This document shows positions 17,527 through 28,082 of a DNA stretch of 64,000 nt, one piece after another; the first letter of the stretch is position 1; each line of letters begins with the position of its first letter. The position numbers and the translations under genes were made by a program. Source of the stretch: Bacteroidales bacterium (lineage in GTDB: Bacteria > Bacteroidota > Bacteroidia > Bacteroidales > JAUNSR01); assembly GCA_030539115.1 (NCBI GenBank), contig JAUNSR010000009.1:1-64000 (forward strand), given 5' to 3'. The notes beneath the pieces are model-generated. The model was not told where the DNA came from, ran no database searches, and worked only from the letters and a program-made list of their open reading frames with translations.

Positions 17527-18918
17527 ATGAAGAAATTAACAGCTTTTTCTTTGGCATTGGTACTTAGCGGTTCTGCATTTGCTGAGGGATATCAAGTAAA
17601 TTTATTAAGTGCCAAACAGTCTGCAATGGGACATGTAGGCACAGGAATGAAGTTAGGAGCGGAAAGCATGCATTTCAATCCTGCCGGCATGGCATTTATG
17701 GATAAAACTGCCGATTTTTCTGTTGGTGGCTCTGCTGTGTTTGCAAAAGCTTCATATAAATTCAATGATTACAAGGCATATTCAGACAATGATGCAAGCA
17801 CTCCACTTTATGCATACGCCGGATTTAGAATTTATGACAATCTAAAAGGAGGTTTTTCTCTGACAACTCCTTATGGAAGCGGAATGAATTGGGGGAAAGA
17901 ATGGGCAGGTTCAGCTCTTGTACAAGATATAACAATGAAAAGCTTCTCTTTTCAGCCAACTCTTTCTTGGAAAATCACAGACAATTTAAGTATCGGAGCA
18001 GGTGTAATGATAATGACCGGAGATTTTTCTTTAAGTCGCGCTCTTCTTCCTGCCGGTTCTCTAAGTCCTCTTCAAGCATATATTCCCCTTATGCCGGAAG
18101 CTGCAGCCAATCAAGTAAAAGATTTTCTTAATACATACGGAGATGTAAACATCTTGTCGGCTACCTTGAAAGGCAATTCAAAAATTAAAGCAGGTTTTAA
18201 TATTGGAGTAATGTATGACATAACAGACAATCTTACTTTAGGACTTTCCTACCGTTCAAAAGTAAAGATGAAAGTTAATGCAGGAACTGCTGATTTAACT
18301 TATGCAAATGAGACTGCATTTAAGTCTCTTCTTGCAACTCTAAATCCGATTCTACAACTGGCAGGAACATCTCCAATAGCTATTCCGCCTCTTGATGAAG
18401 GAACTTTCTCTGCTGAACTTCCTCTTCCATCAAATCTTTCTTTAGGAGTAAGTTATCGTCCAATTGACAAATTGGAACTTGCTTTTGATGCTCAGCTTGT
18501 CGGATGGAGCGCTTATCAAGTCTTAGATGTTCAGTTCAGTGAAAATGTACTGAATGGATACAGCATAAAAGCATCTAAAAACTATAAAAATTCTATGTCG
18601 TACAGATTAGGCGCTAAATACAATCTTACAAGTCGTTTTGATCTTAGAGCAGGTATTTATTTGGATCAATCTCCTGTAAAGGATGATTATTATAATCCCG
18701 AGACTCCCGGAATGAATAAAATAGGAACTTCATTAGGTTTTAGCTTCTCTCCTTTCAACGGATTCTCAATTGATTTCTCAGCTTTATATACTACCGGACT
18801 TGGAAGATACGGTTCTTATACATATACAGATGTTATTACAAAACAGGATAAAGTTTTTGAGGGAGATTATGGAACAAAAGCTTTCTCTCCAACGCTTGGT
18901 GTATCTTATTCTTTCTAA
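17527..18918 (+). CDS. OmpP1/FadL family outer-membrane transporter
   Basis: 463 residues with a signal peptide (about 1-19, cleaved after SAFA). The mature N-terminus has the FadL hatch pattern: AKQSAMGHVGTGM (about 29-41) and MHFNPAGMAFM (about 50-60). The remainder is a beta-barrel ending in VSYSF with the terminal aromatic residue. The family moves hydrophobic compounds, such as long-chain fatty acids, across the outer membrane. It stands alone between its promoter and a terminator. Confidence 0.88.
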   Translation: MKKLTAFSLALVLSGSAFAEGYQVNLLSAKQSAMGHVGTGMKLGAESMHFNPAGMAFMDKTADFSVGGSAVFAKASYKFNDYKAYSDNDASTPLYAYAGFRIYDNLKGGFSLTTPYGSGMNWGKEWAGSALVQDITMKSFSFQPTLSWKITDNLSIGAGVMIMTGDFSLSRALLPAGSLSPLQAYIPLMPEAAANQVKDFLNTYGDVNILSATLKGNSKIKAGFNIGVMYDITDNLTLGLSYRSKVKMKVNAGTADLTYANETAFKSLLATLNPILQLAGTSPIAIPPLDEGTFSAELPLPSNLSLGVSYRPIDKLELAFDAQLVGWSAYQVLDVQFSENVLNGYSIKASKNYKNSMSYRLGAKYNLTSRFDLRAGIYLDQSPVKDDYYNPETPGMNKIGTSLGFSFSPFNGFSIDFSALYTTGLGRYGSYTYTDVITKQDKVFEGDYGTKAFSPTLGVSYSF

Positions 18919-18943
18919 GAAGAATTGTTTCGTACTATAACTA

Positions 18944-18996
18944 TAAATCCGTTTTCGCAATATAATTTATTATTGAGTGAAAACGGATTTCTTTTT
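18944..18996 (+). terminator. Terminator of the fadL gene
   Basis: Stem AAATCCGTTTT/AAAACGGATTT with a loop of about 24 bases and CTTTTTAG after it. It lies between convergent genes and may serve both. Confidence 0.7.
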
Positions 18997-19062
18997 AGTG
19001 CAAATAATCAATTAATTAGTTTTCCTACATATATTTTCTGTCATTATATTTCAAATATAAAC

Positions 19063-20208
19063 TTAATCGGGATATAAATAAATATCGCAAACGATAGGCA
19101 AATGATCGCTGTAACCATTTTCATATTTATATCCGTAATAGCTTCTTAAAGGGCGCACCCCTAAATGCTTTAAATCTTTTGTTAGTAGAAAAGGTTCGTT
19201 TATCTCTTTTACATTTGTAACAAATGGATAAATTCTCTTTGAAAGAAGAATCGAATTTGAAAAAAATTGATCCAAAAAGCCCCATTCACCGTTGTATTTA
19301 TAAGTTCCTCTATTCCATTGAACAATTGGAAGCATTAAATTATATAATCCAATATTCACCTTATTTTTCAATAAAAGAGAATACATCTTATTAACATCAT
19401 TATTATAATTATCAACAACATTTTTAAAGTTATCAACAATATCTTTCATATTATTCACATATTGATTATCCACCAAATCGACATCAAGCAAATCATCAGG
19501 AGGTGTCTGCAGATAGGATAAATTATTAGAAGTTGGATAGTCATTAAAATCACCCATAACAATAACAAGCGGTTTTGTTCTATAGTTATTAACATTGTTG
19601 ATAACTTCCAGAAGTTTTAAATGAGCTGTTTTTCGTGCCATTCTTGTTTCTATTTCTCCACCGCTTCTTGATGGAAAATGACAAACAAAAACATCAAGTG
19701 TATCATTGGTTGGTAAAACACCTGTTACATGAAGAATATTTCTTGTTGGTTTATACCTATCACCCAAAAGAATCTCATGTTCTTTAGCATCAATCGGCTT
19801 AAATAGATTTCTTTTATATAGAAGAGCAACATTTATACCTCTATTATCTGGAGAATCGGTAATTACATACCTATAATTTAAAAACCTCAAATGTGTAAGC
19901 CTCATTAAATCACATAATACACTGTCATTCTCCACTTCACAAAGTCCGACTAAAGCAGGAATATCACCTTCACCGGCAGCCACAATAACTTTTGAAAGGT
20001 TAATAAGTTTTTGCCGGTATTTAAAAAAATTCCATTTTCTTGGGGCATTATAAAGGAAGTCCTCATCATTCTTTGAGGGATTGTCTTTACAGTCAAAAAG
20101 GTTTTCTGTATTATAAAACATTATCCTCAATTTATCTTGAGAATAAGAATTTGGATTTGAGAGAAAAATAATAACGACTATAAGCGTCCAAATCTTATTG
20201 AGCTTCAT
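19063..20208 (-). CDS. Exported endonuclease/exonuclease/phosphatase family protein
   Basis: 381 residues with a signal peptide (about 1-23, ending SNPNSYS). The EEP fold is marked by MFYNTENLFD, ALVGLCEVEN (metal-binding Glu), VMGDFNDYPT and the terminal YSDHLPIV. These enzymes cleave phosphodiester or phosphate-ester bonds (DNA, RNA, nucleotides, lipids) with a metal ion. About 40 residues rich in Asn, Asp and Val (near 235-285) interrupt the domain compared with its paralogue at 54992-56032. It appears to be a single-gene unit. Confidence 0.83.
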   Translation of the reverse strand: MKLNKIWTLIVVIIFLSNPNSYSQDKLRIMFYNTENLFDCKDNPSKNDEDFLYNAPRKWNFFKYRQKLINLSKVIVAAGEGDIPALVGLCEVENDSVLCDLMRLTHLRFLNYRYVITDSPDNRGINVALLYKRNLFKPIDAKEHEILLGDRYKPTRNILHVTGVLPTNDTLDVFVCHFPSRSGGEIETRMARKTAHLKLLEVINNVNNYRTKPLVIVMGDFNDYPTSNNLSYLQTPPDDLLDVDLVDNQYVNNMKDIVDNFKNVVDNYNNDVNKMYSLLLKNKVNIGLYNLMLPIVQWNRGTYKYNGEWGFLDQFFSNSILLSKRIYPFVTNVKEINEPFLLTKDLKHLGVRPLRSYYGYKYENGYSDHLPIVCDIYLYPD

Positions 20209-20454
20209 TATCTTTTTTATTGTTTAAGTGATAACGCTCTGCGCAATTTCAAGTTCAGTGAATAATTAAATTAGCAAAATAAAAAAGCAAACTAATATCC
20301 ATATATATAATGTAGCAGAATAAAAAATCTTAGCTTTGTTTGAAAGATAAGTAGCATTATCAACTTAAATAAAAACTTAAATTGAAAGTTCTATTACAAA
20401 ACCATAATAAAGAAAATATTGATCCCATATGTTTAACAATTAAATTATTACTAA

Positions 20455-20838
20455 ATGAAAAACAAAGCTTGCTTTCTTGCACTAACAATCTTTTCTATAT
20501 TTCTTTTTAGTTGTCAGAATGAAAAGAAGCCTGACAAAGTATTAAGACATGTAGTTATGTTCGGCTTTAAGCCCGAAGTTACTCCTGAGCAGGTAAAAGA
20601 AATAGAAGATGCTTTTGGGAAACTGCCTGATCAAATAAAAGAGATTAAAGATTATGAATGGGGCGTAGACTGCAGTCCCGAGGGTTTACAAAAAGGTCTT
20701 TCTCATTGTTTTTTTGTAACATTCTTTTCTGATGCAGATAGGGATACTTATCTAACCCATCCTGCCCATAAGGCTTTTGGCAAAATAATAAATGGTAAAG
20801 TTGAAGCAGTCACAGTAGTTGATTATTGGACTAAATGA
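20455..20838 (+). CDS. Dabb (stress-responsive A/B barrel) lipoprotein
   Basis: 127 residues. A lipoprotein signal ends at Cys20 (LFSC). The rest is a single Dabb domain: LRHVVMFGFKPEV (30-42), SHCFFVTF (about 87-94) and the typical YLTHPAHKAFG. Dabb domains form dimeric ferredoxin-like barrels of poorly defined function. Lipidated versions are common in Bacteroides, often near sugar-use genes. No such cluster is visible here. Confidence 0.85.
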   Translation: MKNKACFLALTIFSIFLFSCQNEKKPDKVLRHVVMFGFKPEVTPEQVKEIEDAFGKLPDQIKEIKDYEWGVDCSPEGLQKGLSHCFFVTFFSDADRDTYLTHPAHKAFGKIINGKVEAVTVVDYWTK

Positions 20839-20864
20839 TAAGCCAAGCATTGCCATCTGCAAAT

Positions 20865-20916
20865 AAGAAAGAGAAAGAGAGAATCTAAACAATAGTTTAT
20901 TCCCTCTTTCTCCTTT
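20865..20916. terminator. Hairpin between convergent Dabb and enolase genes
   Basis: GAGAAAGAG pairs with CTCTTTCTC, with further flanking pairing on both sides, between two converging genes. The T tract is interrupted, so termination strength is uncertain. Confidence 0.5.
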
Positions 20917-20957
20917 TCTATATATGCAGATAGGTTAGCAAACCATCTCCACACGAT

Positions 20958-22657
<1,700 letters not shown>

Positions 22658-24943
22658 CTAAAAATATCGTCCTAAGTTAAAAAACACACCAACTTTTTTA
22701 TCACTTGATGACCAATCCACAAGCAATGAAATTGGACCAATCATTGTTTGATAAGAATATTCCAATCCTACCCCCCAAAGACTGTCTTCATTTAATATAT
22801 CTCTTAAATCATTGCTTTGACGTGCATAATTCCCTTTTGCAGAAACAAAATGATTGGTTGCCAAACGATATCTGACATCAAGACGGGCTATTGCCAAAGT
22901 GTTTTTATAATATTCAATATATCTTGTTCCAATAAATGGCAATTGCTGTGGTAAATATTTACCCTGTATGCTTCCTCCTGCAACATTAAATTTTATTGGT
23001 GCAATATTGTCTCCAATTAAAACACGTCCCGCAAGCATTGGTATAAATGTAAGTCTTGGAGAAGAGGACAATGCCTTCATATATATTGCCGAAACAGAAG
23101 AAAAAGGCGCCTTGTCCTTATATTTTATGCCGTTATCAGTATTTAACTCGTATTCAAGTTTTATATAATCGCCAGAAGTAGGACAATAAAATTGATCAAA
23201 GGAATCAAAATACAATTGTAGATAATAACTTATCAATTCATAATTCTTATCCATCTCAAATGGAAGCGCAGAAGAACCTAAAAGAGCCTTATTTTCATAA
23301 TGATCATATCTGGCTCCTAAAAGAGACCGGAAATTTCTTAAATAGAAATTAGTAAAGAATACATCAACCGAATTTTGCAGAAACTTAAAATTGTAAATTC
23401 TCTTTCCAGCCGAATAAATACTGTTATCCAAATCATGAATCTTATAAGCCAAACCAAGTCTTCTTTTATATGGATTACCCAAAGATGCCTCCACTCTTCC
23501 CCAAGGAGAAGTTCCAAGTTTACCGGAAATCTCAGTTGTAAAATTTGGAGTATTCAGTGGAGCAAGTTTTGTTGCTATATAAATCGCAGCCTGATCTTCT
23601 GAATCGAACCTAAATCCAAAGCTTAAAGAATTAAGAGGCTTTTCAACAACATTTATTACAAGATCCTTATTAACCCTATAAGTAACGTTAGAGAAAGCTC
23701 CGGTCCCCAAAACTCTTTCTATGGCAATACCAAGCTGATCTTTATGAATCACAGAATGCGGCTTGACATTCAAGCTGCTTAAGAGCATTTTGGGGTCTAC
23801 ATGTTCAAGGCCCTCAATAAATATGCTGTCAATATAAACAGAATCACTTTCAGTAATTTTTTTCTTAGTATATGACACATTGTAATTATCATCGATGCCG
23901 ATAAGCTCTTTTAGTTTAACTATCTCATTCCAATGAGCCCTTGCCGCATTTTCACCTCTTAAGATTAGGGTATCCACAGCCTCAGATGTAAAACTTGCCG
24001 AAGTATATGGCTCTATAAGAGGATGAATATATAAATCCGGAGTTTTTCTGTTTTCCTCATACTTCTTTTGCCCCATAAAAGTTGTCAGCTGATCAATTAT
24101 TGCCATCACACTGCCAAGTTCATCAGCATTTTTTGCCTTTCCCGAAGAGACGTCAATGCCTATAATGACCTCAGCCCCCATCTTCTTAACAACATCCACC
24201 GGGAAATTATTTATCACACCGCCATCAATAAGCAGCATGCTGTCTAATTCAACAGGAACAAAAACTCCCGGTATTGACATACTCGAACGAATTGCAGTTG
24301 CAAGTTCTCCCTTATTCATAACAACCTCTTTTCCATTGACCATGTTATATGAAACACAGCTAAATGGTATTGGCAGCTTTAGAAAATCTATTGAGTCATG
24401 ATAGCCCAATGTCATATCCATAAGCATGTTATAAACATTTCTCCCTTTTACAACTCCTGAAAGAGCAGGCATTTTCTTATTGTTAGATAACGGAATAGTA
24501 ATAACATATTTATCCGACTGGATACGCTCGTAGAGCTTCTTGTTTTTCCTTTGTATCTGATCGCTTAAAAGGAAAGTCCAATCCTGAGATCTAATTATAG
24601 AATCAAGTTCCATACTTTTATATCCGGTTGCGTAAAGACCGCCGACAATAGACCCCATGCTTGTTCCTGCAATATAATCAATGGGAATGCCTGCCTCTTC
24701 AAGGACTTTAAGCGCACCCACATGAGCCACACCTTTAGCACCGCCTCCACTTAGCACGACTCCCACTTTTTTTCTATGAGTATTCTGTAATTGTTGATTT
24801 TCTGTAACGTCACTCTCTTTAGGAGAATTTATTTCAATTGCATAAGAGATGGATACATCTAAAAGAAACACAAACAATATGCAAACAGTCTTATATAAAA
24901 GTCTATTAGATAAACTACAAAAAAAGGTATTGTAAACAAGCAT
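22658..24943 (-). CDS. Patatin-like phospholipase fused to an Omp85-type beta-barrel
   Basis: 761 residues from the ATG at 24943; the track's more upstream start is a TTG inside the promoter and was rejected. After a signal segment (about 18-35), the patatin domain has the oxyanion motif GGGAKG (66-71), nucleophile Ser95 in GTSMG and Asp240 in DGG. A POTRA-like section (about 370-440) and a C-terminal 16-strand-type barrel ending in FNLGRYF follow. This is the architecture of type Vd autotransporters such as PlpD and FplA, which carry a phospholipase A1/A2 at the surface. It is flanked by terminators on both sides. Confidence 0.88.
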   Translation of the reverse strand: MLVYNTFFCSLSNRLLYKTVCILFVFLLDVSISYAIEINSPKESDVTENQQLQNTHRKKVGVVLSGGGAKGVAHVGALKVLEEAGIPIDYIAGTSMGSIVGGLYATGYKSMELDSIIRSQDWTFLLSDQIQRKNKKLYERIQSDKYVITIPLSNNKKMPALSGVVKGRNVYNMLMDMTLGYHDSIDFLKLPIPFSCVSYNMVNGKEVVMNKGELATAIRSSMSIPGVFVPVELDSMLLIDGGVINNFPVDVVKKMGAEVIIGIDVSSGKAKNADELGSVMAIIDQLTTFMGQKKYEENRKTPDLYIHPLIEPYTSASFTSEAVDTLILRGENAARAHWNEIVKLKELIGIDDNYNVSYTKKKITESDSVYIDSIFIEGLEHVDPKMLLSSLNVKPHSVIHKDQLGIAIERVLGTGAFSNVTYRVNKDLVINVVEKPLNSLSFGFRFDSEDQAAIYIATKLAPLNTPNFTTEISGKLGTSPWGRVEASLGNPYKRRLGLAYKIHDLDNSIYSAGKRIYNFKFLQNSVDVFFTNFYLRNFRSLLGARYDHYENKALLGSSALPFEMDKNYELISYYLQLYFDSFDQFYCPTSGDYIKLEYELNTDNGIKYKDKAPFSSVSAIYMKALSSSPRLTFIPMLAGRVLIGDNIAPIKFNVAGGSIQGKYLPQQLPFIGTRYIEYYKNTLAIARLDVRYRLATNHFVSAKGNYARQSNDLRDILNEDSLWGVGLEYSYQTMIGPISLLVDWSSSDKKVGVFFNLGRYF

Positions 24944-24985
24944 AATAATCAGGATGTTAGATTGAGTCGGTAAAAGTATAAAAAA

Positions 24986-25021
24986 CAAAAAAGACTGCGT
25001 CTTTAAAGAGCAGTCTTTTTC
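24986..25021 (-). terminator. Terminator of the ROK kinase gene
   Basis: AAAAAGACTGC pairs with GCAGTCTTTTT and the minus strand continues GTTTTTTATA. It lies 77 bases past the kinase stop. Confidence 0.75.
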
Positions 25022-25097
25022 ACTATTTTATTGGTCCATAAATCGTATCCAAAAGAAAATTTTATCAATGATAAAATATCTTATAAGGCGAGCCGAA

Positions 25098-26066
25098 TTA
25101 TTTAGCCTCCCAACCAAGAGCACTTGCACCAAGAACGGCAGCATCGCTTTCTTTAAGTTCAGAGAATAAAACTTTAATTTTGCCTTTCCATATATTTAGA
25201 AGGCTTCTTTCCATTGAATTAACAATAGGATTCATAATAAGATCTCCTGCACGGGAAAGACCTCCAAAAAGGATTATTGCTTCAGGAGCTGAGAATGCGA
25301 CAAAATCAGCAAAAGCTTCACCTAAGATAGACCCTGTAAATTCAAAAATTTCTTGAGCAAGTTTATCTCCGGCTACTGCAGCCTCATAAACATCCTTAGA
25401 TGTAATTTCATTTGCAGGAATCTGACGAAGAAGACTTGCATCTTTGCGTATTTCCAAAAATTCACGTGCTGTGCGGGCTACACCTGTAGCAGAAGCATAA
25501 GCCTCTAAACAACCGGTACGTCCGCAACCGCAGGTACGGCCGTTTTGTTTACGTACAATTACGTGACCTAATTCACCTGCAAAGCCATCATGTCCATAAA
25601 CCAACTGACCATTGATAACGATTCCGCTGCCAACGCCTGTTCCTAAGGTAATCATGATGAAATCTTTCATTCCACGAGCTGCTCCATAAGTCATCTCACC
25701 AATTGCTGCTGCATTCGCATCATTAGTAAGATTAACAGGAATGCCTATTTTCTTTGTTACAAGTTCTGCCAAAGGAATAACTCCTTTCCAAGGAAGATTT
25801 GGAGCAAACTCAATATTACCTGTGTAATAATTTCCGTTTGGAGCACCAATACCTATACCTTTAATCTTATCAACACCGCCAACTTCATCAATTAAAGACT
25901 GAAGGCCCTTGCAAAGCTCGTCGATGTATTCGTTAACATCAAGATATTTTTGTGTTTTAATAGAATTAGAAGCAACAACGCTTCCACGGGCATCAACAAT
26001 TCCAAAAACTGTATTAGTTCCGCCAATGTCGATACCTACTGCATACGGTTTGTTTGTGGTTAACAT
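25098..26066 (-). CDS. ROK family sugar kinase (glucokinase-like)
   Basis: 322 residues. The phosphate-binding DIGGTN is at 13-18, the catalytic Asp116 lies in LTNDANAA, and GTGVGSG is at 142-148. The zinc site is His168 plus Cys179, Cys181 and Cys186 (CGCGRTGC). ROK kinases phosphorylate glucose, N-acetylglucosamine or N-acetylmannosamine. In Bacteroides this form is the main glucokinase candidate, but specificity cannot be read directly. It is a single gene with its own -7 box and terminator. Confidence 0.9.
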   Translation of the reverse strand: MLTTNKPYAVGIDIGGTNTVFGIVDARGSVVASNSIKTQKYLDVNEYIDELCKGLQSLIDEVGGVDKIKGIGIGAPNGNYYTGNIEFAPNLPWKGVIPLAELVTKKIGIPVNLTNDANAAAIGEMTYGAARGMKDFIMITLGTGVGSGIVINGQLVYGHDGFAGELGHVIVRKQNGRTCGCGRTGCLEAYASATGVARTAREFLEIRKDASLLRQIPANEITSKDVYEAAVAGDKLAQEIFEFTGSILGEAFADFVAFSAPEAIILFGGLSRAGDLIMNPIVNSMERSLLNIWKGKIKVLFSELKESDAAVLGASALGWEAK

Positions 26067-26096
26067 ATGATTGATTTTTGTTTAATTCAGTTCGGA

Positions 26097-26104
26097 CAAA
26101 GTTA
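26097..26104 (-). promoter_or_regulatory. -7 box of the ROK kinase gene
   Basis: TAACTTTG on the minus strand, 31 bases before the start codon, matches TAnnTTTG. Confidence 0.5.
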
Positions 26105-26229
26105 AGAGAATATTCCATTTAACCATGATATAACCGTGAAAAAAGAATCTTAGAATATTTAATTTCAACACTTTTTTTCACTTTGGCTTAAAATAAAGAT
26201 TTTTCAGTGTTTTGTTAAGACTTAAAACA

Positions 26230-26273
26230 ACAACGGCCTCCAACAAAACAGCGCTGTTTTTATTGAAGACCGT
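26230..26273 (-). terminator. Terminator of the glucosaminidase gene
   Basis: Imperfect stem of about 20 bp (ACGGCCTCCAA with TTGAAGACCGT around AACAGC/GCTGTT). On the minus strand it is followed by GTTGTTTTAAG. The stem has single mismatches, so the call is moderate. Confidence 0.5.
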
Positions 26274-26312
26274 ATCGAAATATTATAAATCTTAAAAGAG
26301 GATGACGACAAC

Positions 26313-27224
26313 TTATCTCAACCTTAATATGTCGCCTTCCTGTGGAATATAATCCTCTTTTTTATTATTCATTTTATAAAGGTTCTTTACCTTGATTCCA
26401 TGCAACTGTGATATTGTGTGCATCGACTCTCCAACATCAACAGTATGGAACCTGTCCGCATCCTTTGGGACTTTGCTGTTCTTTGATTCAAGATATACCA
26501 CATCACCCTTTGTAAGTGGATATGATTTTGGAATTTCATTATACTTACGCAATTTTCTTGTACTGAATCCAAGTTCATTTGAAATCAAATCAAAGGTATC
26601 ATATTGATTTGCGATTATATATAAAAGACCGTTTGAAACATATACATTGTGAGGCTTATACCATGCCGGGAAACTCTTGTCTGAGGATGGACGAACAAAT
26701 TTCACATTATCGTACTGATAGAGTTCATAATCCTCAATAATCTTTATAAGCTTGTTTGCATAGGCCCGGTCTGTGGCATAGCCGCACCTTTGAAGTCCCT
26801 TTGCCCAATTCTTATAATCGGTTGAGCTAAGTCTGAACAGTGAAGCATACCTGTCTCTTCCTACTAAAAAAAGAGAATGATCTTCATAAGAATCATGGGC
26901 ATCGCTATACTTTCTAAAGCACTCATTCAAGGCATCATCATTATGAAAGATCTTTTTACCGCTCCACTCGTGGCATTTAATTCCAAAATGGTTGTTCGCC
27001 TCCTGTGCCAATCTGCCTGTGCCTGCCCCAGACTCCAATAAGCCCTGAGCAAGAGTGATACTAGCAGGAATCTTATATTTTTTTTGCTGCTCTATGGCAA
27101 CACTCTTATATTTATGTATATATTTCTCATAATTATTGCTTCTTTGCTGTCCATAGGATTGAACAATTGATAAAATTAACAACACAGGCAACAAGCCAAA
27201 TTTTCTAAAGTGTTCTGAATGCAT
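26313..27224 (-). CDS. Secreted glucosaminidase with LysM repeats
   Basis: 303 residues. There is a signal peptide (about 1-26), a GH73/FlgJ-like glucosaminidase domain (about 33-175, catalytic Glu64 in GLLESGAG) and two LysM-like repeats. The second (about 258-303, HTVDVGESMHTISQLHG) is clear, while the first (about 200-250) is degenerate. It hydrolyses peptidoglycan glycan strands in the periplasm, and the LysM units bind the substrate. It lies alone between the ROK kinase and cytidine deaminase genes. Confidence 0.88.
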   Translation of the reverse strand: MHSEHFRKFGLLPVLLILSIVQSYGQQRSNNYEKYIHKYKSVAIEQQKKYKIPASITLAQGLLESGAGTGRLAQEANNHFGIKCHEWSGKKIFHNDDALNECFRKYSDAHDSYEDHSLFLVGRDRYASLFRLSSTDYKNWAKGLQRCGYATDRAYANKLIKIIEDYELYQYDNVKFVRPSSDKSFPAWYKPHNVYVSNGLLYIIANQYDTFDLISNELGFSTRKLRKYNEIPKSYPLTKGDVVYLESKNSKVPKDADRFHTVDVGESMHTISQLHGIKVKNLYKMNNKKEDYIPQEGDILRLR

Positions 27225-27388
27225 AATAGATAACTCTCTTAATTAAAGATTATTCGAAAGAAAAAATGTAATTATTTGCTCAAAAAAAGCTCTCTTCCTA
27301 AAATAAAATTAAATGTTTAGCTTTGGGAATATATAAATAGGAATATCTGACTAATTTTAACACCAAAGCATAATAAAAAAATAAATCT

Positions 27389-27868
27389 ATGAAAGAACTT
27401 AATATTAACACAAAGATAAAGGTTTGTCAATATGATGAACTAACTCAGGAACAAAAATTACTTGTAGACCAAGCTAAAGAGGCTACTTTTAGATCTTACG
27501 CCCCATATTCAAATTTTTTTGTCGGAGCTGCCGCTTTGCTTGAAAATGGGGAAGTCGTCACAGGCAGCAACCAGGAAAATGCAGCTTATCCTTCCGGTTT
27601 GTGCGCTGAAAGAGTCACTCTTTTCTATGCAAACAGCAAATATCCTGATCAGCCGGTCACGGCTTTGGCTATTGCCGCCAGAACCAACGGAGATTTCATA
27701 AATGAGTGTGCCGCTCCCTGCGGTGCCTGCCGTCAGGTTATTCTTGAGACTGAATACAGAGGGAAACAGCCTCTTCAACTTATCCTTTTTGGAAAAGGAC
27801 AGATATATATTATTGATTCCATCAAAGAGCTTCTTCCTTTATATTTTGATAAAGACAGCCTTGGATAG
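27389..27868 (+). CDS. cdd: Cytidine deaminase
   Basis: 159 residues. Zinc is bound by Cys72, Cys111 and Cys114 (GLCAER and PCGACRQ), with Glu74 as proton shuttle. SYAPYSNFFVGAA (36-48) is the substrate-binding entry. It deaminates cytidine and deoxycytidine in pyrimidine salvage. The length is slightly above the homotetrameric form because of a short N-terminal extension. It is a single gene, transcribed toward dnaX. Confidence 0.93.
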   Translation: MKELNINTKIKVCQYDELTQEQKLLVDQAKEATFRSYAPYSNFFVGAAALLENGEVVTGSNQENAAYPSGLCAERVTLFYANSKYPDQPVTALAIAARTNGDFINECAAPCGACRQVILETEYRGKQPLQLILFGKGQIYIIDSIKELLPLYFDKDSLG

Positions 27869-27998
27869 AATAAAGCTTTAGGATAAGCCCAAAAGATGCA
27901 TATTTATGCTATATGACAGATAATCGGGATTTAAATTTTATAAATATCCTACTTATCCTAATATACAGATATACATACTTTAAAGATTATAATCAACT

Positions 27999-28043
27999 AA
28001 GGGAAGTGCATTACATTCAAAAATCGTAACTGCCACTTCCCTT
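27999..28043. terminator. Terminator between convergent cdd and dnaX
   Basis: AAGGGAAGTG pairs with CACTTCCCTT across a 25-base loop, with A/T-rich flanks on both sides. It can serve either gene. Confidence 0.6.
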
Positions 28044-28082
28044 AATTGTTTATATACTTTAAATCATAAAATAAATATTTTA

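Noticed and set aside
24944-24988. Longer N-terminus of the patatin protein
   Set aside because: The extension starts at TTG and covers a promoter-like TATACTTTT and the previous terminator.
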